Source: Shewanella psychrotolerans (lineage in GTDB: Bacteria; Pseudomonadota; Gammaproteobacteria; Enterobacterales; Shewanellaceae). Taken from it: DNA of 64,000 bases. The notes under the pieces were generated by a model. That model had not been told where the DNA came from, did not search any database, and saw nothing but the letters and a program-made list of their open reading frames with translations. How positions within the stretch are numbered: position 1 is the stretch's first letter; every line of letters begins with the position of its first letter. The position numbers and the translations under genes were made by a program. Location of the stretch: assembly GCF_019457595.1 (NCBI RefSeq), contig NZ_CP080419.1:620001-684000 (forward strand), in the 5' to 3' direction. Shown one piece after another: positions 30,943-38,868 of this stretch.

Positions 30943-30951
30943 TGCTATAAT
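30943..30951 (+). promoter_or_regulatory. Extended -10 promoter of dbpA
   Basis: TGCTATAAT (30943-30951) is a perfect extended -10 element. It implies a leader of about 145 bases before the dbpA GTG start. No clear -35 is needed for this type. Confidence 0.5.
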
Positions 30952-31101
30952 CGCCGCCAATACAGGGCAGGACTTAACGCATTTGGTCATCATAGATGTG
31001 GTTGGGTTAGCTAGCCTATCTACAAGCGATAACATTCGATTAGCTGCGCAAGCACGATTAATACTCGGCCTAGCTCAGCATGATCCGACTAGGAAAATAC
31101 C

Positions 31102-32505
31102 GTGAGCCAAGCCGATAAAAACACTGCGACTGCGTTTAATAGCCTGCCGTTAAAACCAGAGTTACTCGATACCTTAACCACCATCGGCTTTGAATCGATG
31201 ACGCCTATTCAGGCGCAAAGTCTCCCCGCGATCCTAAATGGCGAAGATGTCATTGGTCAGGGTAAAACAGGCTCAGGCAAAACCGCCGCCTTTGGTTTAG
31301 GTCTGCTTAACAAACTTGATGTAAAACGTTTTCGTATTCAGGCGTTAGTTATGTGTCCAACCCGTGAATTGGCCGACCAAGTGGCTGCCGATCTGCGTAC
31401 TTTGGCGCGTGGTATCCATAACATTAAGATTCTGACTCTGTGTGGCGGTGTGCCTATGGGGCCACAAATCGGCTCACTAGAACATGGTGCTCATATTATT
31501 GTTGGTACACCGGGTCGTATTATCGATCATCTCGATCGTGGTCGCTTAGATCTTGAAAACGTGAACATGTTAGTCCTCGATGAAGCCGATCGTATGTTAG
31601 AGATGGGTTTTCAAAAGGAGCTAGACGCTATCATGTTTGAAGTCCCGCGTGAACGTCAGACTTTGCTGTTTAGTGCCACTTTCCCTGAGCAAATTCAAAC
31701 CATTAGTGAGCAGTTCTTGGTTAATCCGGTAATGGTTAAAGTGGAAGGTAAGCATGACGGTAACACCATTGATCAGCATTTTTATGAGTGCGGTAATAAC
31801 AACGATCGCATGAAAGCCTTACGTCTGCTGCTACTGCACCATAAGCCTGAAAGCGCTGTAGTGTTCTGTAATACCAAACGCGAAACCAAAGATGTGGCCG
31901 CTAAATTGGCTAATGATGGCTTTAGTGTTGTCGCACTTCACGGTGATTTAGAGCAGCGCGATCGTGATCAGATGTTACTTCGATTCGCTAACAAGAGTGC
32001 CAGCGTGATGGTGGCAACTGACGTAGCCGCTCGCGGACTCGATATCGATGCGCTGGATATGGTGGTTAACTACCATGTTGCCTACGATACCGAAGTGCAT
32101 ATTCACCGTATCGGCCGCACAGGTCGCGCGGGCAGTAAAGGCGCTGCGCACACTTTTTATAATCATGAAGATGGCTATAAGATCGCACTGCTTGAAGATG
32201 AGATCGGCCGTGACATCGTGGATGAGGCGCTACCGAGCGAAAGCTTACTCGATACCTATCCACCTCAGCCTCGCATGGTGACGATTCAAATCGACGGTGG
32301 CAAGAAGAACAAAGTTCGTCCAGGCGATATCTTAGGTTGCCTAACGGGTGACAACGGCATCGAAGGCACCGAAGTGGGTAAAATTAAGATCACCGAATTC
32401 CGCTCATATGTTGCTGTCGATCGTAAAGTGCTGAATAAGGCACTTAACAAGATAACTAAAGGCAAGCTTAAAGGTAAGAGTTATCGCGCATGGGAACTGC
32501 GCTAA
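31102..32505 (+). CDS. dbpA: DEAD-box RNA helicase DbpA
   Basis: ATP-dependent RNA helicase that acts on 23S rRNA helix 92 during large-subunit assembly. The 467 residues include the Q motif (TPIQAQSLP), Walker A GQGKTGSGKT, DEAD ([12 protein letters not shown]), SAT (FSATFP) and [10 protein letters not shown]. The C-terminal domain (about 390-467, RMVTIQIDGGKKNKVRPGDI through KLKGKSYRAWEL) is the DbpA RNA-binding RRM that gives rRNA specificity. The GTG start has AGGAAAA upstream. It ends in a strong terminator, beyond which the accessory region begins. Confidence 0.94.
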   Translation: MSQADKNTATAFNSLPLKPELLDTLTTIGFESMTPIQAQSLPAILNGEDVIGQGKTGSGKTAAFGLGLLNKLDVKRFRIQALVMCPTRELADQVAADLRTLARGIHNIKILTLCGGVPMGPQIGSLEHGAHIIVGTPGRIIDHLDRGRLDLENVNMLVLDEADRMLEMGFQKELDAIMFEVPRERQTLLFSATFPEQIQTISEQFLVNPVMVKVEGKHDGNTIDQHFYECGNNNDRMKALRLLLLHHKPESAVVFCNTKRETKDVAAKLANDGFSVVALHGDLEQRDRDQMLLRFANKSASVMVATDVAARGLDIDALDMVVNYHVAYDTEVHIHRIGRTGRAGSKGAAHTFYNHEDGYKIALLEDEIGRDIVDEALPSESLLDTYPPQPRMVTIQIDGGKKNKVRPGDILGCLTGDNGIEGTEVGKIKITEFRSYVAVDRKVLNKALNKITKGKLKGKSYRAWELR

Positions 32506-32571
32506 CTTATCGTATTAGCTAACGATTAGGCTAGCCAGCAGTGAGTGTGTAACATTCATATAGATTCGATG

Positions 32572-32602
32572 AAAGGAGCTAACTAACGTTAGCTCCTTTT
32601 TT
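32572..32602 (+). terminator. Terminator after dbpA
   Basis: AAAGGAGCTAA pairs with TTAGCTCCTTT around CTAACG and is followed by a T run. It marks the end of the conserved left backbone. Confidence 0.9.
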
Positions 32603-32691
32603 GTTGTCTGGTGTTTGGCGGGGGCAGTTCATCGAGATATCCTATCTCTTTGTTTGAGCAGCGTTTGGCAGCATGTTTAGTTGTTGAGAGA

Positions 32692-32870
32692 GTTTGAAGG
32701 TCGACCCTCATTGAAGCTTATTGCCTGCCGCAGGCTTAATGTGCAGCTACGTCCGTGACACGCTGTGCGCCATCCCTGGCCGCTCTGCGGTTTCATCCAT
32801 GAAACAGAAGGTCACTGGTGTATCTACACTCGGTATCTAACGTCTCTTCGATTTGGCCGTGTTTGGTGTG
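32692..32870 (-). repeat. Family A multi-hairpin repeat, copy A1
   Basis: Minus-oriented copy: it runs from TTTGAAGGTCGACCC through the 13-base palindrome GCCTGCCGCAGGC, an outer arm at GTGCAGCTACG, two inner hairpins (around CATCCCTGG and TTTCATCCATGAAA) and the returning arm, and ends with TATCTAACGTCTCTTCG. The same order of parts is found in copies A2-A7. No convincing gene lies in it despite an open frame. The 190 bases to the next repeat show nothing recognisable. Confidence 0.8.
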
Positions 32871-33063
32871 AAGAGGGAATGAAAAAGCTGTTTTGGTTTT
32901 GCCCCGAAGTGAGTCGGTGGTCAGCCTGTAAATCGCAAACTTACTGCTCTACAATTTCTTATCTAGGTCCTGTTTGGGCTATTCACCACAAGAAGTAGAA
33001 ACTGGACAGATATACAGTCATATTTAAATTATGTGACTTTTGGGTGATTTTAAGTCTAAATCC

Positions 33064-33162
33064 GTGCGCGTTTTGCCGTTGTTGATATTATAACTTCCAT
33101 TAAAATCAACTAATTGCATCCATTGTTAAGTAGATAATAGGTTTGGAAAACGCGCATGCGCA
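33064..33162. repeat. Family B repeat, copy B1
   Basis: A GTGCGCGTTTT at the left and AAAACGCGCATGCGCA at the right form terminal inverted repeats around ~70 bases of AT-rich DNA containing GATAATAGGTTT. The right end includes the palindrome GCGCATGCGC. Related units lie at 33224 and 48585. Confidence 0.65.
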
Positions 33163-33223
33163 TTTTTCCAGATGGTATATTTAGCAAAATGCTGATAAGT
33201 TCATTACATACAGATAGTTAACT

Positions 33224-33267
33224 GTGCGCGTTTTCACTGGTCCAACGAGGTAAACGCGCATGCGCAC
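33224..33267. repeat. Family B repeat, copy B2 (short)
   Basis: GTGCGCGTTT and AAACGCGCATGCGCAC enclose only 18 bases. The sequence after it, CACTAATAAAATGTT, closely matches that after B3 (CACTATACAAATGTT), so the two loci share a junction here. Confidence 0.65.
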
Positions 33268-33680
33268 TAATAAAATGTTCTTGACCTGCGGTAGACGATT
33301 TTTAGCAAAAAAGAAGTGATATTTAAGTCTAGCCGAAGGAATAGATAGAGCCAAACGCGATGGAAGAAACGCCTTATTTATGATAGCTTGAAGGCACTTG
33401 CTAAGGCTCGTAAAGCGAAGCTTTAAAGAGACCTGCAATTGACTTCAAGTAAAGAAGCGATGCTTCCCTCACGCCGCAGGGGGGCATCAATTAAGCCCCA
33501 AGGGCATGGAATATGAACTCACGGATTGAGTAGCGATAACCGCCTCTCTCCGAAAGTAAAGAACAACCCATTACACGAGACCTTCGGCTCGTGAATCACG
33601 ATCGTTAGGTGCTATTGATTACAAGCTAGTACTGATGTAACCCAGTCCCCCCTATTGAGTTATAAGGAGAAAAAACCAAC
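33268..33680. other. Leader/intergenic region before the PKD lipoprotein gene
   Basis: A 413-bp non-coding stretch. It contains a stable hairpin (CACGAG / CTCGTG, 33574-33593, with a CTTCGG tip) and, at 33604-33612, GTTAGGTGC, which fits the integron crossover core GTTRRRY. If recombination used that core, the cassette would start at about 33605, 76 bases before the gene. No complementary left half of an attC was found upstream. Confidence 0.45.
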
Positions 33681-35534
33681 ATGGACTTTAGTTATAAATT
33701 ATTCATTCTATTTTTTACCCTATTCGGACTATCTGCTTGCGGTGGCTCTAGCGACAAAGTCAATAGCCCACCAATTGCCAATGCAGGTATTGATCAAACT
33801 ATTACTGAAAGAAGCTCCATTACTCTTTACGGTACTGGTTCTGATGAAGACGGGGATATAGTAAGTTACCATTGGTCGCAAATTAGCGGTTCCATGGTAG
33901 AAACATCAAGCACAGATATAACTGCTGTATCCTTTGTAACACCAAGTGTAGATACTGAAGAAGTAATAGTGTTTGAGCTTACCGTGACAGATAATGAAGG
34001 GGCAACAGCATCAGATACTGTAGATATAACGATAACCCCGATATTATTTCCTGTTAATGCAGGGGAAGATAAAACATACTTTAATTACGAAAGTTTTAAC
34101 TTAAATTGTAATCCGAATGATACAGATATCGGCAATCTAAATTTTTTTTGGAAGCAATTGGAAGGTCCTGAGTTAAAATTAAGTGATACAACCGCATGTT
34201 CTCCACAACTACAGCTATCCGATTATGATGGCATCTATACTTTTGAGCTTACCGTGTCTGATGATTATGACACCAATGTGAGTACGGTAAATATCTCCAG
34301 TAAAAAGTATAGCGGTGAACGTTCACAAAACAAATATCCAATACCTATGGCGGATTGGTACAGCACTAATAGCGCAGTTCGTCAGTTTACATATGACGAA
34401 CCTTTAAAATCTTTAACCTCTGACGGACAATATTTATACGCTCTGTTAAGTAACAAACTCCTTGTCTTGGAAGATAATGGCACTGAAATAATTGAGATAA
34501 ACAGCTATAGCGGGGAGTACTTACAGTTTGGTTTTGCGAACAAACACCTTTATTTAGTAGGCTCTTATGGCATTGATGTTATTGATGCGAGTAACCCATT
34601 ATCGCTGCTATTAGTTGCTCAATACCCTATTACTCTCCGTGCTTCAGATCCTTTCTATTTATCTTCACAATATGCTTATATACCTCATAACGGAGATGTT
34701 TGTGAAATGTGTGAAAATGAAGGCTTTGATGAGCTATATGATGCAATAGATATTAGTATGCCAAATGATCCACAGTACATTCGCAGATTCGGTAATACTT
34801 TTGGTGTTGATGTAAACGGTGATTACTATGTTTGGGGGGATTGTTCATTGGTTACAGCTACAGCAGAGCCTGTAAGTGTATGGAAAGATGACGCTGATGG
34901 TTGCGACCAGTTTTTAGATGCCGACTCCGGCTGGCCTGATTCAATTTTAGTGAATGATGGAGCTGTTTATCGGATAGATGATAGTCAAAGTGATTTGCGA
35001 GTTTACGATGTACATAATAGAAAGCTTACATTATCTCAAATACATTTTGAGAATTTTAAAATTTTGAGTAGTGATCAGTTATTTGGCCAGTACATGGTAA
35101 GTGGGAACTATTATTTAAATAGCTTAAATATTAAAAATCCTTTTGAACCAAAACATTTTGCCCGATATAAAGTGCCTGACGAGCTAGTTAGTATGATTGA
35201 AAAGGACGATACATTATACGGTATTGATACTGAAGGGGGCCTGATTGCGGTAGATACGCAGTTAATTAAACTTAATCAAGTAACTTCTAATGTCGCCGAA
35301 ATTGAAGTAGACAAAGCCCTAATTATTAATTACCAGTATACTGCGTTATCAGAAATTGACGGAGATTGCCGTGTAACATCAGGGTACTGCCGCGTTGAGT
35401 TTGACAAAGCTAACAATATGTTAAGCGTTGTATGGCAACCAACAGATATAGGAGAGCAAGAAATGCTTCTATATATAGGAAATAAAAACTATACAGTATC
35501 AGCAAGAGAAAGAGTTATAGTAATTGCGCCGTGA
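33681..35534 (+). CDS. PKD-domain lipoprotein with LVIVD-type repeats (integron cassette cargo)
   Basis: Predicted surface or periplasmic lipoprotein, 617 residues. The signal peptide ends in the lipobox GLSACGG. Residues ~32-120 and ~125-210 are two PKD/K319-like immunoglobulin folds (GIDQTITERSSITLYGTGSD, ELTVTDNEGATASDTVDI). From ~240 the protein has beta-propeller-like repeats (YLYALLSNKLLVLED, HLYLVGSYGIDVIDASNP) of LVIVD type. An AAGGAG site precedes the ATG by 10 bases. It is AT-richer than the neighbours and is followed by an attC-like site, suggesting transfer as a cassette. Function is unknown; adhesion or binding is plausible. Confidence 0.75.
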   Translation: MDFSYKLFILFFTLFGLSACGGSSDKVNSPPIANAGIDQTITERSSITLYGTGSDEDGDIVSYHWSQISGSMVETSSTDITAVSFVTPSVDTEEVIVFELTVTDNEGATASDTVDITITPILFPVNAGEDKTYFNYESFNLNCNPNDTDIGNLNFFWKQLEGPELKLSDTTACSPQLQLSDYDGIYTFELTVSDDYDTNVSTVNISSKKYSGERSQNKYPIPMADWYSTNSAVRQFTYDEPLKSLTSDGQYLYALLSNKLLVLEDNGTEIIEINSYSGEYLQFGFANKHLYLVGSYGIDVIDASNPLSLLLVAQYPITLRASDPFYLSSQYAYIPHNGDVCEMCENEGFDELYDAIDISMPNDPQYIRRFGNTFGVDVNGDYYVWGDCSLVTATAEPVSVWKDDADGCDQFLDADSGWPDSILVNDGAVYRIDDSQSDLRVYDVHNRKLTLSQIHFENFKILSSDQLFGQYMVSGNYYLNSLNIKNPFEPKHFARYKVPDELVSMIEKDDTLYGIDTEGGLIAVDTQLIKLNQVTSNVAEIEVDKALIINYQYTALSEIDGDCRVTSGYCRVEFDKANNMLSVVWQPTDIGEQEMLLYIGNKNYTVSARERVIVIAP

Positions 35535-35592
35535 TTTTATTGTATAGATACAAGTGCGTTGCATTTGAAAATTGATACTATCATTAATCAGC

Positions 35593-35692
35593 AACTAACA
35601 AGCCAAGTCAATGGGACAATTTTTAGCTGACTCCGTCGCTACGTTCCTAATTTTAGCCAGCTTGAAAATTGCCCATGCTTGGGGCGTTACTG
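35593..35692 (+). other. attC-like integron recombination site (attC1)
   Basis: An imperfect palindrome has the attC layout: TAAC at 35596 pairs with GTTA at 35686, CCAAG (35603) with CTTGG (35678), ATGGG (35611) with CCCAT (35672), CAATTTT (35617) with AAAATTG (35665) and AGCTG (35625) with CAGCT (35658). Unpaired bases lie mostly on one side, as in extrahelical-base attC sites. It lies 58 bases after the cargo gene. The last bases of the core (GTTACTG) deviate from GTTRRRY, which would be expected if they belong to the flank. Confidence 0.72.
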
Positions 35693-35710
35693 ATCTAATA
35701 TTATAACGCA

Positions 35711-35980
35711 TTCTGTCCAAAAATATTTCAGCTTGTGCTAGTCACACAATTAACGCTCAATCGAAGAGACGATAGATATCTGTGTAAACACATTTGTGAC
35801 CTTCCGAGGCATGGATGCCGAGGTAGAGCTCACATGGAAGTGCTCAAACAACATCCCTGTCTAACGGCCAGTTCGGCATCCATGCCTCTCGTTCATAGGC
35901 ACGAAGCTTTGCTTCATTCACCGTGTCACAAATGTGTTTGCACATAAGCCTGCCGCAGGCAATTCAAAACCATGAAGTCC
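35711..35980 (+). repeat. Family A repeat, copy A2
   Basis: Plus-oriented long copy starting TTCTGTCCAAAAAT. It continues through AATCGAAGAGACGATAGATA, the outer arms GTGTAAACACATTTGTGAC (35782) and GTCACAAATGTGTTTGCAC (35925, 18 of 19 paired) and the palindrome GCCTGCCGCAGGC (35948). The interior between the arms is longer than in other copies and includes a GGCATGGATGCC hairpin. The whole 35.5-36.46 kb gap is made of attC1, A2, A3 and short spacers. Confidence 0.8.
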
Positions 35981-36066
35981 AACGCTGCCATCAGCGAAGT
36001 AAAAACCTATGCAGCTAAAGGTTACAAGCTAAAAAAGCCAATACCTTCATTCGAAGGTCTAAATAC

Positions 36067-36236
36067 TTTTGTCCAAAAATAAGTCAGATTGCGCTAGTCA
36101 TACAATTAACGCTAAATCGAAGAGAGGGGGCACAAAAGGCCGTTTACTCACATTCATGTGATCACGACATTGGTGCATCCATACATTTCACCCATCGCAG
36201 GTGATAGGCTCACCATGAAGCCATGGTTCAAAACCC
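36067..36236 (+). repeat. Family A repeat, copy A3 (degenerate)
   Basis: It shares with A2 the 55-base lead from TTTTGTCCAAAAATA to ACGCTAAATCGAAGAGA, then diverges. The outer arms are poorly kept, but the right end with CATGAAGCCATGGTTCAAAA preserves the terminal hairpin. Confidence 0.65.
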
Positions 36237-36400
36237 ACATTTAAAATGGCAAAGGCCGTTAAATCCTCCAATCGAAAACAGCTAAAAATATCTCTCAGCC
36301 GCACCAACACTTGAGGTCGCTCCTTCACACGTGACCCATAGGGACATGGGAAGTATCAATATGAGCCCCTAGTCCTGACATTTATGAAGCAAAGCGAATC

Positions 36401-36423
36401 GCTGCGACAGATTTTGTCGTAGG
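36401..36423. promoter_or_regulatory. Operator candidate O1 upstream of WYL gene
   Basis: GCTGCGAC, seven bases, GTCGTAGG is an inverted repeat (6 of 8 pairs) 42 bases before the WYL start codon. It matches 19 of 23 positions with O2 at 37462. The two sites being upstream of both genes of the pair makes it a likely binding site for the regulator itself. Confidence 0.6.
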
Positions 36424-36465
36424 TGAGTAGTATGCTGTTGATATAGCTCATCAAGGGAACTCTGA

Positions 36466-37494
36466 ATGCAAACCAATATCCAGCGTCAGCTTAAGATGCT
36501 TGAGCTGATCCCTAGGCATCCCAGACGGATCACGGCCAATAGGATCACCGAGCACCTCAAAGATTTGAACTTCGATGTGGGGCTGCGCACTGTGCAGCGC
36601 GAACTCAAGGCCATGTATGAGATGGGGCTGTTCGGCCTGGAGATGGACGACAGGTGCAAGCCCTTCGGTTGGTCGGTCGCCGCCTGTTGGCAGGGGATGA
36701 ACCTTACCCTGATGGACCGTCATGTGGCCTTGGCGTTTTTCACGTTGAAACATAACGCTCGTCAACTGTTGCCGCCCGATAGCCTCAAACAGCTGGCGCC
36801 CTATTTCGATCGCGCCGATCAGGTGCTGGGCAGCGACTCGGACAGATCTTGGCTCTACTGGGCTTGTCGCGTGGCTCAGTTGCCTGAGCCTCTGCCCTTG
36901 ATGCTTATCGAGCAAGATCCACAGGTGCTGGCGACGGTGCAGGAGGCCTTGCTGCAAAAGCGTCAGATAGCCTGTCAGCTTAAGCGTTTTATCAAGGGAG
37001 AGGTGCATTGGGTGGACTATTCACCGATAAATCTGCAAGGGATTAAGATTAGCGATGGCGTGGCCTTGCTGGTGTTTACCATCGGCAGCTTTCACACCAA
37101 GCTCTACGCCCGGCCTATAGATTCTGTTCGTCATGTACGCCTGCTCGACACTCCTGTGATGACTCGCGAAAACTTTGCGGATGCGTTGCACGACGGGGTG
37201 CGTCAGCCAGAGTGGATCAATATCGATCTGCTATTTTCACCCTCGGCTAACTTTATTCTCAGGCAGGCTAAGCTCGCCGCCGATCAACATATCGAGCGTC
37301 TTGATGATGGCCGTTATCGAGTGCAGGCTAAAGTGAAGGATACTCCCAGGCTCAGGGCCTTTCTGTGGGAGATGGCCGATAGCGTCGAAGTGGTGGCGCC
37401 GCCCAAGCTCAGGGCGCATTTTAGCCGCTTGGCAATCAAGCTAAATCAACAATATCAAACTGCTGCGACGGAGTTTGTCGCAGCTGCGGGGTAA
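36466..37494 (+). CDS. WYL-domain transcriptional regulator (YafY-like)
   Basis: A 342-residue DNA-binding protein. The N-terminal winged helix (residues 1-60, IQRQLKMLELIPRHPRRITA with RTVQRELKAMYEMGLFGLEM) is followed by a WYL core (about 140-220, RQIACQLKRFIKGEVHWVDY then YSPINLQGIKISDGVALLVF) and a WCX C-terminal extension (from ~250). WYL proteins sense ligands, often nucleic-acid related, and control DNA-damage or phage-defence genes. AAGGGA lies 8 bases before the ATG. It is 32 bases upstream of an ftsZ-like gene on the same strand, and operator candidates flank it. The gene looks GC-richer than the backbone. Confidence 0.85.
   Translation: MQTNIQRQLKMLELIPRHPRRITANRITEHLKDLNFDVGLRTVQRELKAMYEMGLFGLEMDDRCKPFGWSVAACWQGMNLTLMDRHVALAFFTLKHNARQLLPPDSLKQLAPYFDRADQVLGSDSDRSWLYWACRVAQLPEPLPLMLIEQDPQVLATVQEALLQKRQIACQLKRFIKGEVHWVDYSPINLQGIKISDGVALLVFTIGSFHTKLYARPIDSVRHVRLLDTPVMTRENFADALHDGVRQPEWINIDLLFSPSANFILRQAKLAADQHIERLDDGRYRVQAKVKDTPRLRAFLWEMADSVEVVAPPKLRAHFSRLAIKLNQQYQTAATEFVAAAG
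37462..37484. promoter_or_regulatory. Operator candidate O2 between WYL gene end and ftsZ-like gene
   Basis: GCTGCGAC, GGAGTTT, GTCGCAGC is a perfect 8-bp inverted repeat that overlaps the last codons of the WYL gene and ends 42 bases before the ftsZ-like start codon. The same spacing separates O1 from the WYL start. It may drive or repress a separate transcript for the downstream gene. Confidence 0.6.
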
Positions 37495-37526
37495 GCTAGG
37501 TCGAGTCATCAAATGGAGGCTTTACC

Positions 37527-38660
37527 ATGTTCGATCTCATTCCCCAAGGCGGTTATCTGCCGAAGATTTTGGTTGTTGGTGTAGGCGGTTGTGGCTGCAA
37601 TACCATTAATCAACTCAGTCAGGCCGAGCTCAGTGACGCGGTGCAGCTGGTGGCGGTCAACACAGATGCTCAGTCGCTGGCCAGTGCCCAGTGTACGAGT
37701 CGATTACAGATAGGCGATCATAGCACCCGCGGATTAGGCGCAGGCGCCGACCCAGATAAAGGCTTGGCCGCCGCGCAGGAGTCGGAAAAAGAGATCGGCG
37801 AGCTGGTGGGCGCTGCCGACTTAGTATTTATTACCGGCGGCATGGGCGGCGGTACGGGCACTGGGGCCATGCCTTTTATCGCGGCAGTGGTGAAGCGGCT
37901 TGGTAAGCCTCTGGTGGCTGTGGTTACCACTCCCTTTGACTTCGAGGGTGATCAGCGTAATCGTGTCGCCCAGCAAGGCGTCGATAGGTTGTCAGCTCAG
38001 GCCAATAGTTTGATAGTGCTGCCCAATGATAGGTTGGTGGCCATGTTGGATGAGAAGGTCACCCTAGTGAATGCTTTTAGTCAGAGCAATCGAGTGCTGC
38101 AGGATGTATTGCAGGGGCTGACGGTCACCATCAGCCAATCTGGGCTTATCAATATCGATCTCAACGACTTCGTCACCGTGGTGAGCCATCAAGGGCGGGC
38201 GGCCATGAGCGTTGCAAGACAGCAGGCGGGCGATGCCTTGGCCGACACGGTTGCCCATGCGCTTAATCATCCGCTACTGGAAGAGATGGATCTGTCCCGT
38301 GCCAAAGGCGCTATCGTTAGCGTGGTGGCAACCGAGGCGATTGAGCTAAACCAATACCATGCCATCGGCGCCTTGGTGCAGCAACATCTCGACAGGCAGG
38401 CACAGGTGATCATAGGCCTGTCGATTGTGCCCGAGCTTGAGTGTGAGCTTGAGTTGATGGTTATCGCCACAGGTATACCGGCAAAGGAGGAGCGCCTCAC
38501 TCTTGGGGAGCGTTTCGATAATGCCGAACTGGTTAACATCACCGACTTTCTCAAGGAGAAGGAAGAGGCGCAAGAGCAGGGCGAGCGGCCCTATGAGATG
38601 CGTCCTGATATATATGACACTCCGACCTTTATTTGCACTAGCTCACTAAAAAATAGATGA
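37527..38660 (+). CDS. FtsZ-like tubulin-family GTPase (probable second FtsZ)
   Basis: A 377-residue protein with the whole FtsZ core. It has an N-terminal nucleotide site ILVVGVGGCGCNTIN, the tubulin signature GGMGGGTGTGAMP (GGGTGTG at 107-113), TTPFDFEG, and the T7 synergy loop NIDLND (209-214) with the catalytic aspartates, so GTPase and polymerising ability look intact. After the core only ~40 residues remain, ending DIYDTPTFI (361-369), a weak echo of the FtsZ tail motif DIPAFL, without the long linker or a basic ending. The true division FtsZ would normally be in the dcw cluster, absent here. GGAGG precedes the ATG. It is probably controlled by the adjacent WYL regulator. Confidence 0.85.
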   Translation: MFDLIPQGGYLPKILVVGVGGCGCNTINQLSQAELSDAVQLVAVNTDAQSLASAQCTSRLQIGDHSTRGLGAGADPDKGLAAAQESEKEIGELVGAADLVFITGGMGGGTGTGAMPFIAAVVKRLGKPLVAVVTTPFDFEGDQRNRVAQQGVDRLSAQANSLIVLPNDRLVAMLDEKVTLVNAFSQSNRVLQDVLQGLTVTISQSGLINIDLNDFVTVVSHQGRAAMSVARQQAGDALADTVAHALNHPLLEEMDLSRAKGAIVSVVATEAIELNQYHAIGALVQQHLDRQAQVIIGLSIVPELECELELMVIATGIPAKEERLTLGERFDNAELVNITDFLKEKEEAQEQGERPYEMRPDIYDTPTFICTSSLKNR

Positions 38661-38803
38661 GCCAAGCTGCCGACAGGGCTCTCAAAGCGTTTGTTTCGTC
38701 TATTTGGTCTATTTTCCCTGTTGCCATGTCATACGCCTCTCCATGCCGAACGCCATGCTGTCGGTAAATTCCCAAGCTAAGTCAACGCTAGTGCCTGACC
38801 AAT

Positions 38804-38833
38804 AAAAAAGCCCGTCAAATGACAGGCTTATTT
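38804..38833 (-). terminator. Terminator of rhlE-like gene
   Basis: On the minus strand, GCCTGTCA and TGACGGGC pair with one mismatch and are followed by a T run (plus-strand AAAAAAG at 38804). The rest of the 38661-38868 gap shows nothing notable. Confidence 0.8.
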
Positions 38834-38868
38834 TGCTATTAGCGGTCGTATGTCCGCTATCTGTGAGC

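Noticed and set aside
32692..32870. Family A repeats as attC sites (ATCTAAC in A1, A4 and A5 fits RYYYAAC; its complement fits GTTRRRY)
   Set aside because: No matching second core or second box is found at a suitable distance, and the same position is mutated (GATAGAT) in the plus copies. The fold is a three-way junction, not the single attC hairpin.
32765..32998. Open frame of 77 codons within repeat A1 and its flank
   Set aside because: Mostly inside a non-coding repeat, with no ribosome site and no protein-like conservation between repeat copies.
33181..33438. Minus-strand open frame of 85 codons over repeat B2
   Set aside because: Overlaps palindromic repeats, has no ribosome site and shows no recognisable domain.
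35735..35947. Open frame of 70 codons in repeat A2
   Set aside because: It follows the hairpin arms of the repeat and is broken in other copies.
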